From: Dactylosporangium roseum
Lineage (GTDB): Bacteria; Actinomycetota; Actinomycetes; Mycobacteriales; Micromonosporaceae
Assembly: GCF_025264685.1 (NCBI RefSeq)
Contig: NZ_CP073721.1
Span: 7,891,501-7,955,500 of the forward strand
DNA: 64,000 bases
Reading direction: 5' to 3'
Shown: in pieces, positions 9,119-16,907 of the stretch
Position numbering within the stretch: the stretch's first letter is position 1
Layout of the letters: every line of letters starts with the position of its first letter
Translations under genes and position numbers: made by a program
Notes under the pieces: generated by a model
What the model was told of the DNA's origin: nothing
The model's database searches: none
Seen by the model: only the letters and a program-made list of their open reading frames with translations

Positions 9119-9619
9119 GTGCTGCGCGACGCTTTTGACACGGATGTGGAAACCATCCGTCAATGGCGTAACCATCCGAGGACCCGCGGGGCAAGCATCC
9201 ATACCGCGTACATCACTCCTGAGGGTCATGCGCAGTGGTGGACGAAGGTTCGGGCAGACCCGACCAAGCGGGTGCTGATCTTCTCGTACCGTGGCCAGGA
9301 CTGCGGCGTGGTGACCTTCAACGACCACGACGAGGCCGCGGGCACGGCCGAGTGGGGCTTCTTCCTCGACGTCGACGGCCTGACCGAGCGTGGTGAGCTG
9401 CTGCCGGCGTGGATGGAGCTGGAGAAGGCGGCGGTGGCCTATGCGTTCGACGAGATGCGGCTGGAGTCGTTCGGCGGGCGCACACTGGCATGGAACAAGC
9501 AGGTGATCGCCCTGCACCGCCGCTTCGGCTTCGTGGAGGTGCCGGAGCGTGCCTACACGACGGAGATCGACGGTCAGGAGCAGTCCGTCGTATGGACCGA
9601 GAAGACGCGCACAACCTGA
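9119..9619 (+). CDS. PseH-like GNAT N-acetyltransferase
   Basis: A 166-residue GNAT protein resembling PseH, which acetylates a UDP-4-amino-4,6-dideoxy sugar. Supporting segments are the N-terminal TIRQWRNHP with the following HAQWW, and the acetyl-CoA-binding region with NKQVIALHRRFGF near residue 125. The GTG start is set by GGGAGG six bases upstream. It is divergent from the ACP operon. In context it may transfer an acyl group, possibly from the ACP, to the amino sugar produced by the WecE-like enzyme at 1572-2729; that link is inference. Confidence 0.78.
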   Translation: MLRDAFDTDVETIRQWRNHPRTRGASIHTAYITPEGHAQWWTKVRADPTKRVLIFSYRGQDCGVVTFNDHDEAAGTAEWGFFLDVDGLTERGELLPAWMELEKAAVAYAFDEMRLESFGGRTLAWNKQVIALHRRFGFVEVPERAYTTEIDGQEQSVVWTEKTRTT

Positions 9620-9660
9620 CGCAGGATGTTCGCCGGCCAGGTGATTCACGCCGTCCGCAG

Positions 9661-9749
9661 GGTCTCATGAGGGGGTCGGGTAGCCGTCCCGGCTCTCATG
9701 CGGGGTCGGCAGCCGGCCCGGCTCTCATGCAGGGTCGGGCAGCCGGCCC
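9661..9749. repeat. Three tandem copies of a ~30-base unit at the 3' end of the FAD oxidase gene
   Basis: Units at 9661-9690, 9691-9719 and 9720-9749 share GGCTCTCATGCnGGGTCGG followed by CAGCCGGCCC. The third copy contains the stop codon and last codons of the minus-strand gene 9725-10951, so the gene's 3' end appears to have been tandemly duplicated. Copy 1 is the most diverged and copy 2 is one base shorter. Confidence 0.8.
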
Positions 9750-10951
9750 GGCGCGAGGCGGTCCTCGGGATCGAGGGCCCGCTTGAGCCGGACCGCCGCG
9801 TCCGTCAGGTGCCCCGGCCCGTAGGTCTCCACCAGGTCGCGCAGCTCCACCGGGGCGCGCAGCAGGGTGCAGCCCCCGCCGCCCCGGGCGAGCAGGACCG
9901 TGCGGGCCGCGGTCAGCATCCCGTCGAGCCGCTCCGGCGCGATCGAGTCAGGCAGCGCGACCTCGGCGACGCCCAGCCCGACCGACCCGCGCACGGGCAC
10001 CGGCGTCCCGGCCGCGTCCCGCAGCGCATAGACGACCGCGAACAGCTCGCTCGGCCGGCCCCAGATCTTCAGCGCGACGTCGTCGGCTCCGAACGGATAC
10101 CGCCCCCACCAGGCCGGCGGCAACTGCTCGACGGTCGCACCGCCACCGAGAAGCTTGGCGGCCGCCTCGGCGCGGGCCAGGGCGGCCTCACGCGAGCCCT
10201 CGAAAAGCGCGGAGAGCTCCGCAGGGCGAGCGCCGGATCCGCCGGGGAGGTCGGCCTCGATCGCGGCCGGTTCCAGCGACGATCCGACGACGGCCTCGGT
10301 GAGCCGCTGCACCTCGCGCGGCGTGGCGACCGGGCGGACGACCCAGGCCCGGGCGGCGGGCATCGGCTCCAGCCGGACGGTCGCCTCCGTGATCACGCCG
10401 AGCGTGCCATACGACCCGCAGGCGTCCCGGGCGAGATCGCGCCCGTCGACCTGCCGCTCCAGGCTGCCCTCGTCGAGCGCCATCCGCACCCCGACGACGA
10501 GGTCGCGCGGCGCACCGAACCGGTGGCGCAAAGGGCCGGCCTCGCCGGTCGCGAGGACACCGCCCAGCGTCGCGCCCGGCGACCCGACGTCGAGTGGCAG
10601 CCGCTGGCCCTCACGCAGCAACCGTGCCCGGATCGCCCGCATCGGCGTGCCCGCCGCGATCGTGGCGGTCAGCTCGCCGGGCGAGTGCTCGAGCACCCCG
10701 GTCAGCCGGGCGAGGTCGATCAGGACGTCCACGTGTGTGGGCGGCGCGCCCCAGTCGAGTTTGGTACCGGCTCCGGTGGGCACGACCGACAGGCCCTCGG
10801 CCGCGGCGAACCGCAGCACCTCGGACACCTCGTCGGCGTCGCCGGGTGACACCACCCAGCCGGCCGGCACCCCGTCGACGGTATCGGCCCGACCCGCCTC
10901 CCAAACGTGGCTAGGACCGCATACCACCGCCAACGCCTCGATCACCGTCAC
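9725..10951 (-). CDS. FAD-binding oxidoreductase, GlcE-like
   Basis: A 408-residue PCMH-type flavoprotein similar to glycolate oxidase subunit GlcE. The FAD-binding half includes VVPTGAGTKLDWG and the region GSPGATLGGVLATGEAGPLR, both typical of the family. I chose GTG at 10951, which has GGGAG five bases upstream; another GTG at 10975 is possible. The usual partners GlcD and GlcF are not adjacent, so this may be a stand-alone GlcE-like protein as often seen in actinobacteria. The substrate is probably an alpha-hydroxy acid, by family only. Confidence 0.82.
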   Translation of the reverse strand: MTVIEALAVVCGPSHVWEAGRADTVDGVPAGWVVSPGDADEVSEVLRFAAAEGLSVVPTGAGTKLDWGAPPTHVDVLIDLARLTGVLEHSPGELTATIAAGTPMRAIRARLLREGQRLPLDVGSPGATLGGVLATGEAGPLRHRFGAPRDLVVGVRMALDEGSLERQVDGRDLARDACGSYGTLGVITEATVRLEPMPAARAWVVRPVATPREVQRLTEAVVGSSLEPAAIEADLPGGSGARPAELSALFEGSREAALARAEAAAKLLGGGATVEQLPPAWWGRYPFGADDVALKIWGRPSELFAVVYALRDAAGTPVPVRGSVGLGVAEVALPDSIAPERLDGMLTAARTVLLARGGGGCTLLRAPVELRDLVETYGPGHLTDAAVRLKRALDPEDRLAPGRLPDPA

Positions 10952-11094
10952 CGCTGCTCCCGCTTCCCTGTTCACCAAACGCCACCGTGAGTGCGGGGAA
11001 GATCGGTCGAAGGGAATCGCGGTAGCCGGTCCTGGCTTTCCCAAAGACGCGCTCGAACCAGTATCGAACATGCGTTCGAGAGCCTATGCCGTGG

Positions 11095-12063
11095 CTACCT
11101 CAGTCGCAAGGCCTTCTTGAAGAACGCTACCCGGTCGGTGCCGGCGGCGGCGAAGCCGACCAGGTCGTGGCCGGTGTCGTAGTCCTTGCGCTCCTTCGTT
11201 CCGGCGACGGCGTCCGCCAGCTCGGCCCGCTCCGCCGCCGGCACGATCTGGTCCTGCCGGCCGAACTGGAGCAGCACCGGCCGCTTGCCACCGGCCGCGA
11301 CGTAGGGACCGGCGTCGAACCGCCCGAGCGCGTTCAGGTAGGCGTGCCAGTCGGGTGGCACGTGCTGCTTGACCATCCAGCGGGAGATGCGGCCGGTACC
11401 GGCGGCCAGCACCACGGCGGACAGCCGGGTCTCCAGCCCGAGCAGGATCGCGCCCTGGGCAGCGCCCCAGCTATGGCCGGCGAACCCGATCCGCGAGCCG
11501 TCGCAGTCGGAGCGGCGGGCGAGCAGGTCGAGGGCGCGCCGCTGGGCGACGACCGAGTCGGCGACGGCCTTCGCGTCGGCCGCGGCGTCGCCGGTCGGCT
11601 TGAGCGGCAGACCCGGCACGCAGACCAGGGCACCGTGCCGCGCGACCGCCATGGCCTCCTCGAGCAGCGTGTCCCGGTTGCCGTCGCCGCCGGGGGCGTA
11701 GACGACGGCCGGCAGTCGCCCGGTGAACGACGCCGGGCCGATCACGTAGGCCGGGACCTCGTCGTGGCCGCGGGTGTCCGAATACGTGACGTCCTCGAGG
11801 ATCACGCCGTCGCCGGTGCGCTTGTCGGTGAGCGTCGCGTTGAGGGTGGCGTTCTTGTCGTAGTTGAAGAGCTTCTTCAGCTCGGCGAGCGGAACCGCGG
11901 CGGGAACGTACCCCGAGGGGTCGAACGTCGACGCGGCCGGCCCCGACGGGGCAGGCGAGCCACCCCCCGCCCGTGGTGTCGTCGTCGACCCCTCGGAGCA
12001 CGCCTGGACCAGCATCCCTGCCAGCCCGATCACTCCGATGTGCAACACCTCGCGACGCCGCAC
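11095..12063 (-). CDS. Alpha/beta-hydrolase lipoprotein (dienelactone-hydrolase type)
   Basis: A 322-residue exported hydrolase. The N-terminus MRRREVLHIG, a hydrophobic stretch and a lipobox ending in VQAC at about residue 22 indicate a lipoprotein, probably Tat-exported given the twin arginine. The nucleophile elbow GHSWGA is near residue 173; the acid is probably Asp in FGRQDQIVP and the base His in DTGHDLVG. GTG start. It is transcribed away from the oligopeptidase gene at 12215. Substrate unknown. Confidence 0.84.
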   Translation of the reverse strand: MRRREVLHIGVIGLAGMLVQACSEGSTTTPRAGGGSPAPSGPAASTFDPSGYVPAAVPLAELKKLFNYDKNATLNATLTDKRTGDGVILEDVTYSDTRGHDEVPAYVIGPASFTGRLPAVVYAPGGDGNRDTLLEEAMAVARHGALVCVPGLPLKPTGDAAADAKAVADSVVAQRRALDLLARRSDCDGSRIGFAGHSWGAAQGAILLGLETRLSAVVLAAGTGRISRWMVKQHVPPDWHAYLNALGRFDAGPYVAAGGKRPVLLQFGRQDQIVPAAERAELADAVAGTKERKDYDTGHDLVGFAAAGTDRVAFFKKALRLR

Positions 12064-12214
12064 CGCATCCCTCCGTGGTCTCGCCCGAACTACGAGACCA
12101 TGACGGTACCGGCGTCACTTCCTCCTGTTGCTGAAGACCGACGAACGACACCGACGGTTGCACCGACTTCGATGACACCTGGGTGCCACCCGGAACCTAG
12201 TAACGTTGGCATGC

Positions 12215-14293
12215 GTGACGAGCGAGCAGCCGCCTACCGCGAAGCGGGTCCCCCACGAACGGACGCACCACGGTGACACTGTGGTCGACGAGTATTTCTG
12301 GCTCCAGCAGAAGGACGATCCGGACACGGTGGCCTATCTCGAGGCCGAAAACGCGTTTACCAGCGCGGCGACCGCCCACCTCGAAAAGCTGCGCGACACG
12401 ATCTTCAACGAAATCAAGACGCGCACCAAGGAGACCGACCTCTCGGTGCCCACCCGGAAGGGCGGCCACTGGTACTACACCCGGACGGAGGCCGGCAAGC
12501 AGTACGGCATCCATTGCCGTGTGCCGGTGGTCGACGGCCAGCTCGACCCGCCCGACATCGGCGCCGGCGCCGGACTGCCCGGCGAGGAGATCCTGCTCGA
12601 CGGCAACGATCTCGCCGGCGACTCGGACTTCTTCGCCCTCGGCACCTTCGACGTGAGCGTCGACGCCAACCTGCTCACCTACAGCACCGACTTCTCCGGC
12701 GACGAGCGCTTCACGCTGCGGGTCAAGGACCTGCGGACCGGTGAGCTGCTGCCCGACACGATCGAAAACGCGTTCTACGGCTCGGCCTGGTCCGCCGACG
12801 GGTCGACGCTGTTCTACCTGACGGTCGACGAGGCGTGGCGGCCGAACAGGGTCTGGCGCCACACGATCGGCACACCGTCCACCGACGACGTGGTGGTGCA
12901 CGAGGAGCCCGACGAGCGCTTCTGGGTCGGCGTCGAGCTGACCCGCAGCGAGCGGTTCATCCTCATCGACATCAACAGCAAGATGACCAGCGAGGTCCTG
13001 GTCATCCCGGCCGACGCGCCGACCACGCCGCCGCGCCCGGTGGCACCCCGCCGACAGGGCGTCGAATACTCGGTCGAGCACCACGGCCACCGGTTCCTGA
13101 TCCTGCACAACGACGGCGCCGAGGACTTCGCCGTCGCGTACACCTCGGTCGACAATCCCGGCGCGTGGACCACGCTCATCGAGCACGAGCCCGGCACCCG
13201 CCTGCTCCAGGTGGATGCCTTCTCCGGCCACCTCGTCGTGTCGCTGCGCCGCGACGGCCTGACCGGGATTCGGGTGGTCCCGCTGCACGGCGCCGCGCCC
13301 TACGACATCAGCTTCCCCGAGCCGATCTACGCCGTCGGCCCGGAGTCCAACCTGGAGTACGACACCACCTCGTTCCGGCTGCACTACGCGTCGCTCGTGA
13401 CGCCCGACTCGGTGTACGACTGCAACCTGGACAGCGGCGCGCTGACCTTGCGCAAGCAGAAGCCGGTGCTCGGCGACTTCGATCCGACCCGCTATGAGCA
13501 GCATCGCGAGTGGGCGATCGCCGAGGACGGCACGCGTGTCCCGATCTCGATCGTGGCGGCGAAGGGCACCCCGCGCGACGGCTCGGCTCCGGCACTGCTC
13601 TACGGCTACGGTTCATACGAAGCGTCGATGGACCCGTGGTTCTCCATCCCGCGGCTGTCCCTGCTGGACCGCGGTGTGGTCTTCGCGGTCGCCCACATCC
13701 GCGGCGGCGGTGAGATGGGCCGCCGTTGGTATGACGAGGGCAAGCTCCTGGCGAAGAAGAACACGTTCACCGACTTCGTGGCCGGTGCCGAGCACCTGGT
13801 GAAGGCCGGCTGGACGGCCACCGATCGCCTGATCGCGCGCGGCGGCTCGGCGGGCGGCCTGCTCATGGGCGCGGTGGCGAATCTGGCGCCGGAGTCGTTC
13901 GCCGGCATCGTGGCCCAGGTCCCGTTCGTCGACGCCCTCAACACCATCCTCGACCCGTCGCTCCCGCTGACCGTCACGGAGTGGGAGGAGTGGGGCAACC
14001 CGCTGGCCGACCCCGAGGTGTACCGCTACATGAAGTCGTATACGCCGTATGAGAACGTGACGGAGCGCCCGTATCCGGCGATTCTGGCCGTCACGAGCCT
14101 CAACGACACGCGCGTCCTGTACCACGAGCCGGCCAAGTGGGTCGCCCGCCTCCGCGCCCTCTCCCCGTCGACGGACGTCCTGCTGAAAACCGAGATGGGC
14201 GCCGGCCACGGCGGCCCGAGCGGCCGCTACGACGCCTGGCGCGAGGAGGCGTTCATCACCGCGTGGGCGCTCGACAAGCTCGGCAAGGCCTAG
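12215..14293 (+). CDS. S9 family prolyl oligopeptidase / oligopeptidase B
   Basis: A 692-residue serine peptidase with an N-terminal beta-propeller and a C-terminal alpha/beta-hydrolase domain. The early segment VPHERTHHGDTVVDEYFWL is typical of oligopeptidase B. The catalytic serine is in GGSAGG, the aspartate in SLNDTRV and the histidine in GAGHGGPSG. I prefer GTG at 12215 over the TTG at 12206, since the residues between are not conserved in type. There is no signal peptide, so it is probably cytoplasmic and acts on short peptides. Monocistronic. Confidence 0.9.
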   Translation: MTSEQPPTAKRVPHERTHHGDTVVDEYFWLQQKDDPDTVAYLEAENAFTSAATAHLEKLRDTIFNEIKTRTKETDLSVPTRKGGHWYYTRTEAGKQYGIHCRVPVVDGQLDPPDIGAGAGLPGEEILLDGNDLAGDSDFFALGTFDVSVDANLLTYSTDFSGDERFTLRVKDLRTGELLPDTIENAFYGSAWSADGSTLFYLTVDEAWRPNRVWRHTIGTPSTDDVVVHEEPDERFWVGVELTRSERFILIDINSKMTSEVLVIPADAPTTPPRPVAPRRQGVEYSVEHHGHRFLILHNDGAEDFAVAYTSVDNPGAWTTLIEHEPGTRLLQVDAFSGHLVVSLRRDGLTGIRVVPLHGAAPYDISFPEPIYAVGPESNLEYDTTSFRLHYASLVTPDSVYDCNLDSGALTLRKQKPVLGDFDPTRYEQHREWAIAEDGTRVPISIVAAKGTPRDGSAPALLYGYGSYEASMDPWFSIPRLSLLDRGVVFAVAHIRGGGEMGRRWYDEGKLLAKKNTFTDFVAGAEHLVKAGWTATDRLIARGGSAGGLLMGAVANLAPESFAGIVAQVPFVDALNTILDPSLPLTVTEWEEWGNPLADPEVYRYMKSYTPYENVTERPYPAILAVTSLNDTRVLYHEPAKWVARLRALSPSTDVLLKTEMGAGHGGPSGRYDAWREEAFITAWALDKLGKA

Positions 14294-14496
14294 TTTCGTT
14301 CCGCTTTCCCAAGTGCCGTTTTCCCCAGGTGCCGGTCCGGCGAGTTTGGCGCTGGACCGGCACTGACCGTTCGCGGACGAGGGGCGGTTTTGGCGAGGGC
14401 GGGCGACTTTCGCGGACGCGGGCGACCCGCGAATACGGGCGGCTTTGGGGGCACGGCCGCTTGCGGACGCGGGCGACCCCTACCTTTTGCAATGTG
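14294..14496. other. Non-coding stretch with short GC-rich duplications
   Basis: No convincing gene. Apart from the stem-loop, the segment GCGGACGCGGGCGACC occurs twice, near 14412 and 14463, so there is local duplication. The dispersed repeat element begins just after. Confidence 0.5.
14329..14363 (+). terminator. Stem-loop after the oligopeptidase gene
   Basis: A 10-base stem (GTGCCGGTCC, 14329-14338, with its complement at 14354-14363) lies 35 bases after the stop codon. It has no following T run, as is common for actinomycete terminators. Confidence 0.45.
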
Positions 14497-14800
14497 ACGG
14501 TGACGTACGGTCGCGCAGATGGCGTCCGTCGATCATTGTCGCGACTGGACCCGGGCGGCGCGTTCCGAATCGGGCAGCTCCATGATCAAGCAAGGCCGCG
14601 AAGTTAAGCCCAACGGCCTCTTGTCAACCCGGACCAGGCTGACAATTCGGGCGCTGTCCTCGGAGGCGTCGCCGCCGAGGACGCCGACCGGCACACGCTC
14701 CTGCGCAATCCCGCCGCCAGGCCGGGCGACCCCATGATCATGGGAAAGATCTGGCCGCCCCGATAGCCAGATCTTTCCCATGATCATGAAGTCGGGAGGC
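14497..14800. repeat. Dispersed repeat family 2, copy A (composite)
   Basis: This copy joins an inverted segment (about 14497-14585, matching the reverse complement of 51463-51540) to a forward segment (about 14590-14800) with the family blocks CGCGAAGTTnAGCCCAAC and GACAATTCGGGCG. It ends in a 23-base hairpin at 14733-14788. Related copies lie at 23548-23810, 23898-24029, 38918-39051 and about 51300-51540. No open frame is conserved between copies, so it is non-coding. Confidence 0.8.
14733..14788. repeat. Family 2 hairpin, copy A
   Basis: A 23-base perfect stem (14733-14755 with 14766-14788) carries CATGATCATGGGAAAGAT on the left arm. The following three bases are CTG, paired with CAG on the right. 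In the copy at 23678-23729 the equivalent pair is GTG with CAC, so both arms have changed together. Confidence 0.85.
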
Positions 14801-15038
14801 AGGGGGCGGATTGAAGCGGATTGAAGCGTAACCGGGGCCAGTCGGCGCACCTCGGCGGGTGACACTTCTTGAGTCCGTGCGTGCTTTGCCGGTTTTGTCA
14901 GGTTTGACCAAGGGCTATTGGATGCCTTCGCGGCCTTGTCGTCGGGGCAGCAGATTGCTTCCCGTGATCTGGGCGGACGAGCGGGGGGCGTGCTCCACCG
15001 GCGCCGTGAAGTGGTCCGCGAAGGGGCTTGCCCGTAGC

Positions 15039-15284
15039 TGATCCACAGGCCCTATGTGGCGAAACAAGGAGTTTTGCGTTATCCACAAGAGGCTGTTCCC
15101 ATCTGTGGATAACCTACTGGCAGCCTGTGGATGAGTGCTGGTTGGGCTGTGGATAAACACGTGGGTGCGCCTTGGGTTCATCCGTGTATCACCAGGTTGA
15201 TGGCTGCTGGCTGACGAAGATGGTCGATCCGTGGTCGGGTTACGGTGGTGCTGCCCACAGGCGTTACCCACAGGCTGTGGATAA
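15039..15284. other. Cluster of seven DnaA-box-like 9-mers
   Basis: Four perfect DnaA boxes (TTATCCACA or its complement) lie at 15079-15087, 15104-15112, 15148-15156 and 15276-15284. Three more with one mismatch lie at 15039-15047 (TGATCCACA), 15126-15134 (TGTGGATGA) and 15264-15272 (TTACCCACA). Both orientations occur. There is no dnaA, dnaN or rep gene in the window, so this is not obviously oriC. A DnaA-titrating site of the datA type, a secondary origin, or a chance-retained origin fragment are the options. Confidence 0.75.
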
Positions 15285-15346
15285 CCGCTGCCAGCCACCC
15301 GCGGCGAGCCGGCACAGCCGGAGAACGAGCCCGCCGGAGATACAGG

Positions 15347-15508
15347 CCAGCGGACACGAACCAGCCAGCGGACACGAACCAGCCAGCGGACACGAACCAG
15401 CCAGCGGACACGAACCAGCCAGCGGACACGAACCAGCCAGCGGACACGAACCAGCCAGCGGACACGAACCAGCCAGCGGACACGAACCAGCCAGCGGACA
15501 CGAACCAG
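15347..15508. repeat. Tandem repeat, 9 identical copies of 18 bases
   Basis: The unit CCAGCGGACACGAACCAG is repeated nine times without change. It starts 62 bases after the last DnaA box and runs straight into the 15-base repeat array, sharing the CAGCGGA core. The identity of the copies implies recent expansion. The unit length is a multiple of three, so several frames remain open, but none has a supported start. Confidence 0.95.
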
Positions 15509-15510
15509 CC

Positions 15511-15820
15511 AGCGGAGGACAGGGCAGCGGAGGACAGGGCAGCGGAGGACAGGGCAGCGGAGGACAGGGCAGCGGAGGACAGGGCAGCGGAGGACAGGGC
15601 AGCGGAGGACAGGGCAGCGGAGGACAGGGCAGCGGAGGACAGGGCAGCGGAGGACAGGGCAGCGGAGGACAGGGCAGCGGAGGACAGGGCAGCGGAGGAC
15701 AGGGCAGCGGAGGACAGGGCAGCGGAGGACAGGGCAGCGGAGGACAGGGCAGCGGAGGACAGGGCAGCGGAGGACAGGGCAGCGGAGGACAGGGCAGCGG
15801 AGGACAGGGCAGCGGAGGAG
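15511..15820. repeat. Tandem repeat, 20 identical copies of 15 bases plus a partial copy
   Basis: The unit AGCGGAGGACAGGGC is repeated 20 times from 15511 to 15810 and ends in a partial copy. It continues directly from the 18-base array and stops about 57 bases before the 3' end of the minus-strand dehydratase gene. Translations in different frames give GSGGQ, AEDRA or, on the minus strand, SAALS repeats; I see no ribosome binding site or start supporting any of them. Confidence 0.95.
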
Positions 15821-15876
15821 AGCTGGGCGCTGGGTGGACGAACCGGCACCAGGACGGGGGTCGGGGGCGGGGGCGC

Positions 15877-16842
15877 CTAGGCGAACAGGCGGGCGGCCAG
15901 TGCCGGGTCCAGGTTGCCGCCGCTCACCACTGCCACTGTGCGGCCGGCGGGGAGTTCGTCGCGGTGGTGGAGCACCGCTGCCGTGGTCACGGCGCCGCTC
16001 GGCTCGGCGATCAGGCGGGCCTTGCCGGCCAGGGTCCGGACCGTCTCCAGGATCTCGTCCTCGCTCACCGTGACGATCGCGTCCAAGTATGCGCTGAGGT
16101 GGGCCAGCGTCAGCTCTGACAGTGGGGTCCGCAGGCCGTCGGCCACCGTGCTCAGCATCCTAGCCTCGGGCCAGACACGGACCATGCCGGCGGCCAGGCT
16201 CTCGGCGGCGTCGGCGGCCACCGCGGGCTCGACGCCGATCACGGCGACGTGCGGGGCCAGGGCCTTCACGGCGGTCGCGACGCCGGAGGACAGGCCGCCG
16301 CCGCCGACCGGGACGACCACCACGTCGACGCTGGACAGGTCCTCGAAGATCTCCAGGCCCACGGTGCCCTGGCCGGCGATGATGTCCGGGTGATCGTACG
16401 GCGGGATGAGCGTCAAGCCTCGCTCGGCGACGAGCTGCCGCGCGACGATCTCGCGCTGGGCCTGCGGCACCAGGATGACCTCGGCACCGTATCCCCGGGT
16501 GGCCTCGATCTTCAGCGGCGTCGACACGTCGGGCATGACCACCGTGACCGGGATGCCGAGCGCGCGGCCCGCGTAGGCGAGGGCCTGGCCGTGGTTGCCG
16601 GACGAGTGGGTCACCACGCCGGCGTCGCGGTGCTCCAGGTCGAGCCGGTGCAGGGCGTTGGTCGCGCCGCGGAGCTTGAACGCGCCGATGGGTTGCAGGC
16701 TTTCCGGCTTGAGCCACAGTTCGTCGGCCCAGGGGCAGGGCAGCAACGGGGTGCGCACCACGAGGCCGGAGATCCGCGCGGCCGCGGCGCGGATGTCGTC
16801 CAGGCGAACGAGGTCTTGCTGGAGGGTGGTCACGCCGCCCAT
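15877..16842 (-). CDS. Threonine/serine dehydratase (PLP fold type II)
   Basis: A 321-residue PLP enzyme of the catabolic threonine dehydratase/serine racemase group. The Schiff-base lysine is in GAFKLRGA near residue 56, SSGNHGQA is the substrate-binding loop, and GGGGLSSG binds the PLP phosphate. It lacks the C-terminal regulatory ACT-like domain of biosynthetic IlvA, so it is probably catabolic or a serine/threonine deaminase. ATG start. It stands alone, transcribed toward the tandem-repeat arrays. Confidence 0.87.
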   Translation of the reverse strand: MGGVTTLQQDLVRLDDIRAAAARISGLVVRTPLLPCPWADELWLKPESLQPIGAFKLRGATNALHRLDLEHRDAGVVTHSSGNHGQALAYAGRALGIPVTVVMPDVSTPLKIEATRGYGAEVILVPQAQREIVARQLVAERGLTLIPPYDHPDIIAGQGTVGLEIFEDLSSVDVVVVPVGGGGLSSGVATAVKALAPHVAVIGVEPAVAADAAESLAAGMVRVWPEARMLSTVADGLRTPLSELTLAHLSAYLDAIVTVSEDEILETVRTLAGKARLIAEPSGAVTTAAVLHHRDELPAGRTVAVVSGGNLDPALAARLFA

Positions 16843-16907
16843 CCTGACATCATCCGCGGATGATCGCCCTCCCCGACAACGGCCGATGAGAGATCCATAA
16901 CGCTGGA

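Noticed and set aside
12206..12214. TTG at 12206 as start of the oligopeptidase
   Set aside because: GTG at 12215 is a stronger codon in the same frame and the extra residues do not resemble the family's N-terminus.
15039..15284. Chromosomal oriC
   Set aside because: DnaA boxes are clear but dnaA, dnaN and the usual flanking genes are absent from the window; recorded as a DnaA-box cluster only.
15178..15849. Minus-strand frame of SAALS and SAGWFV repeats
   Set aside because: Open only because the repeat units are multiples of three without stops; start unsupported.
15172..16119. Long plus-strand frame with GHEPAS and GGQGS repeats running into the dehydratase region
   Set aside because: It has no ribosome binding site or recognisable start, consists mainly of the tandem arrays, and its 3' part is antisense to the clear dehydratase gene.
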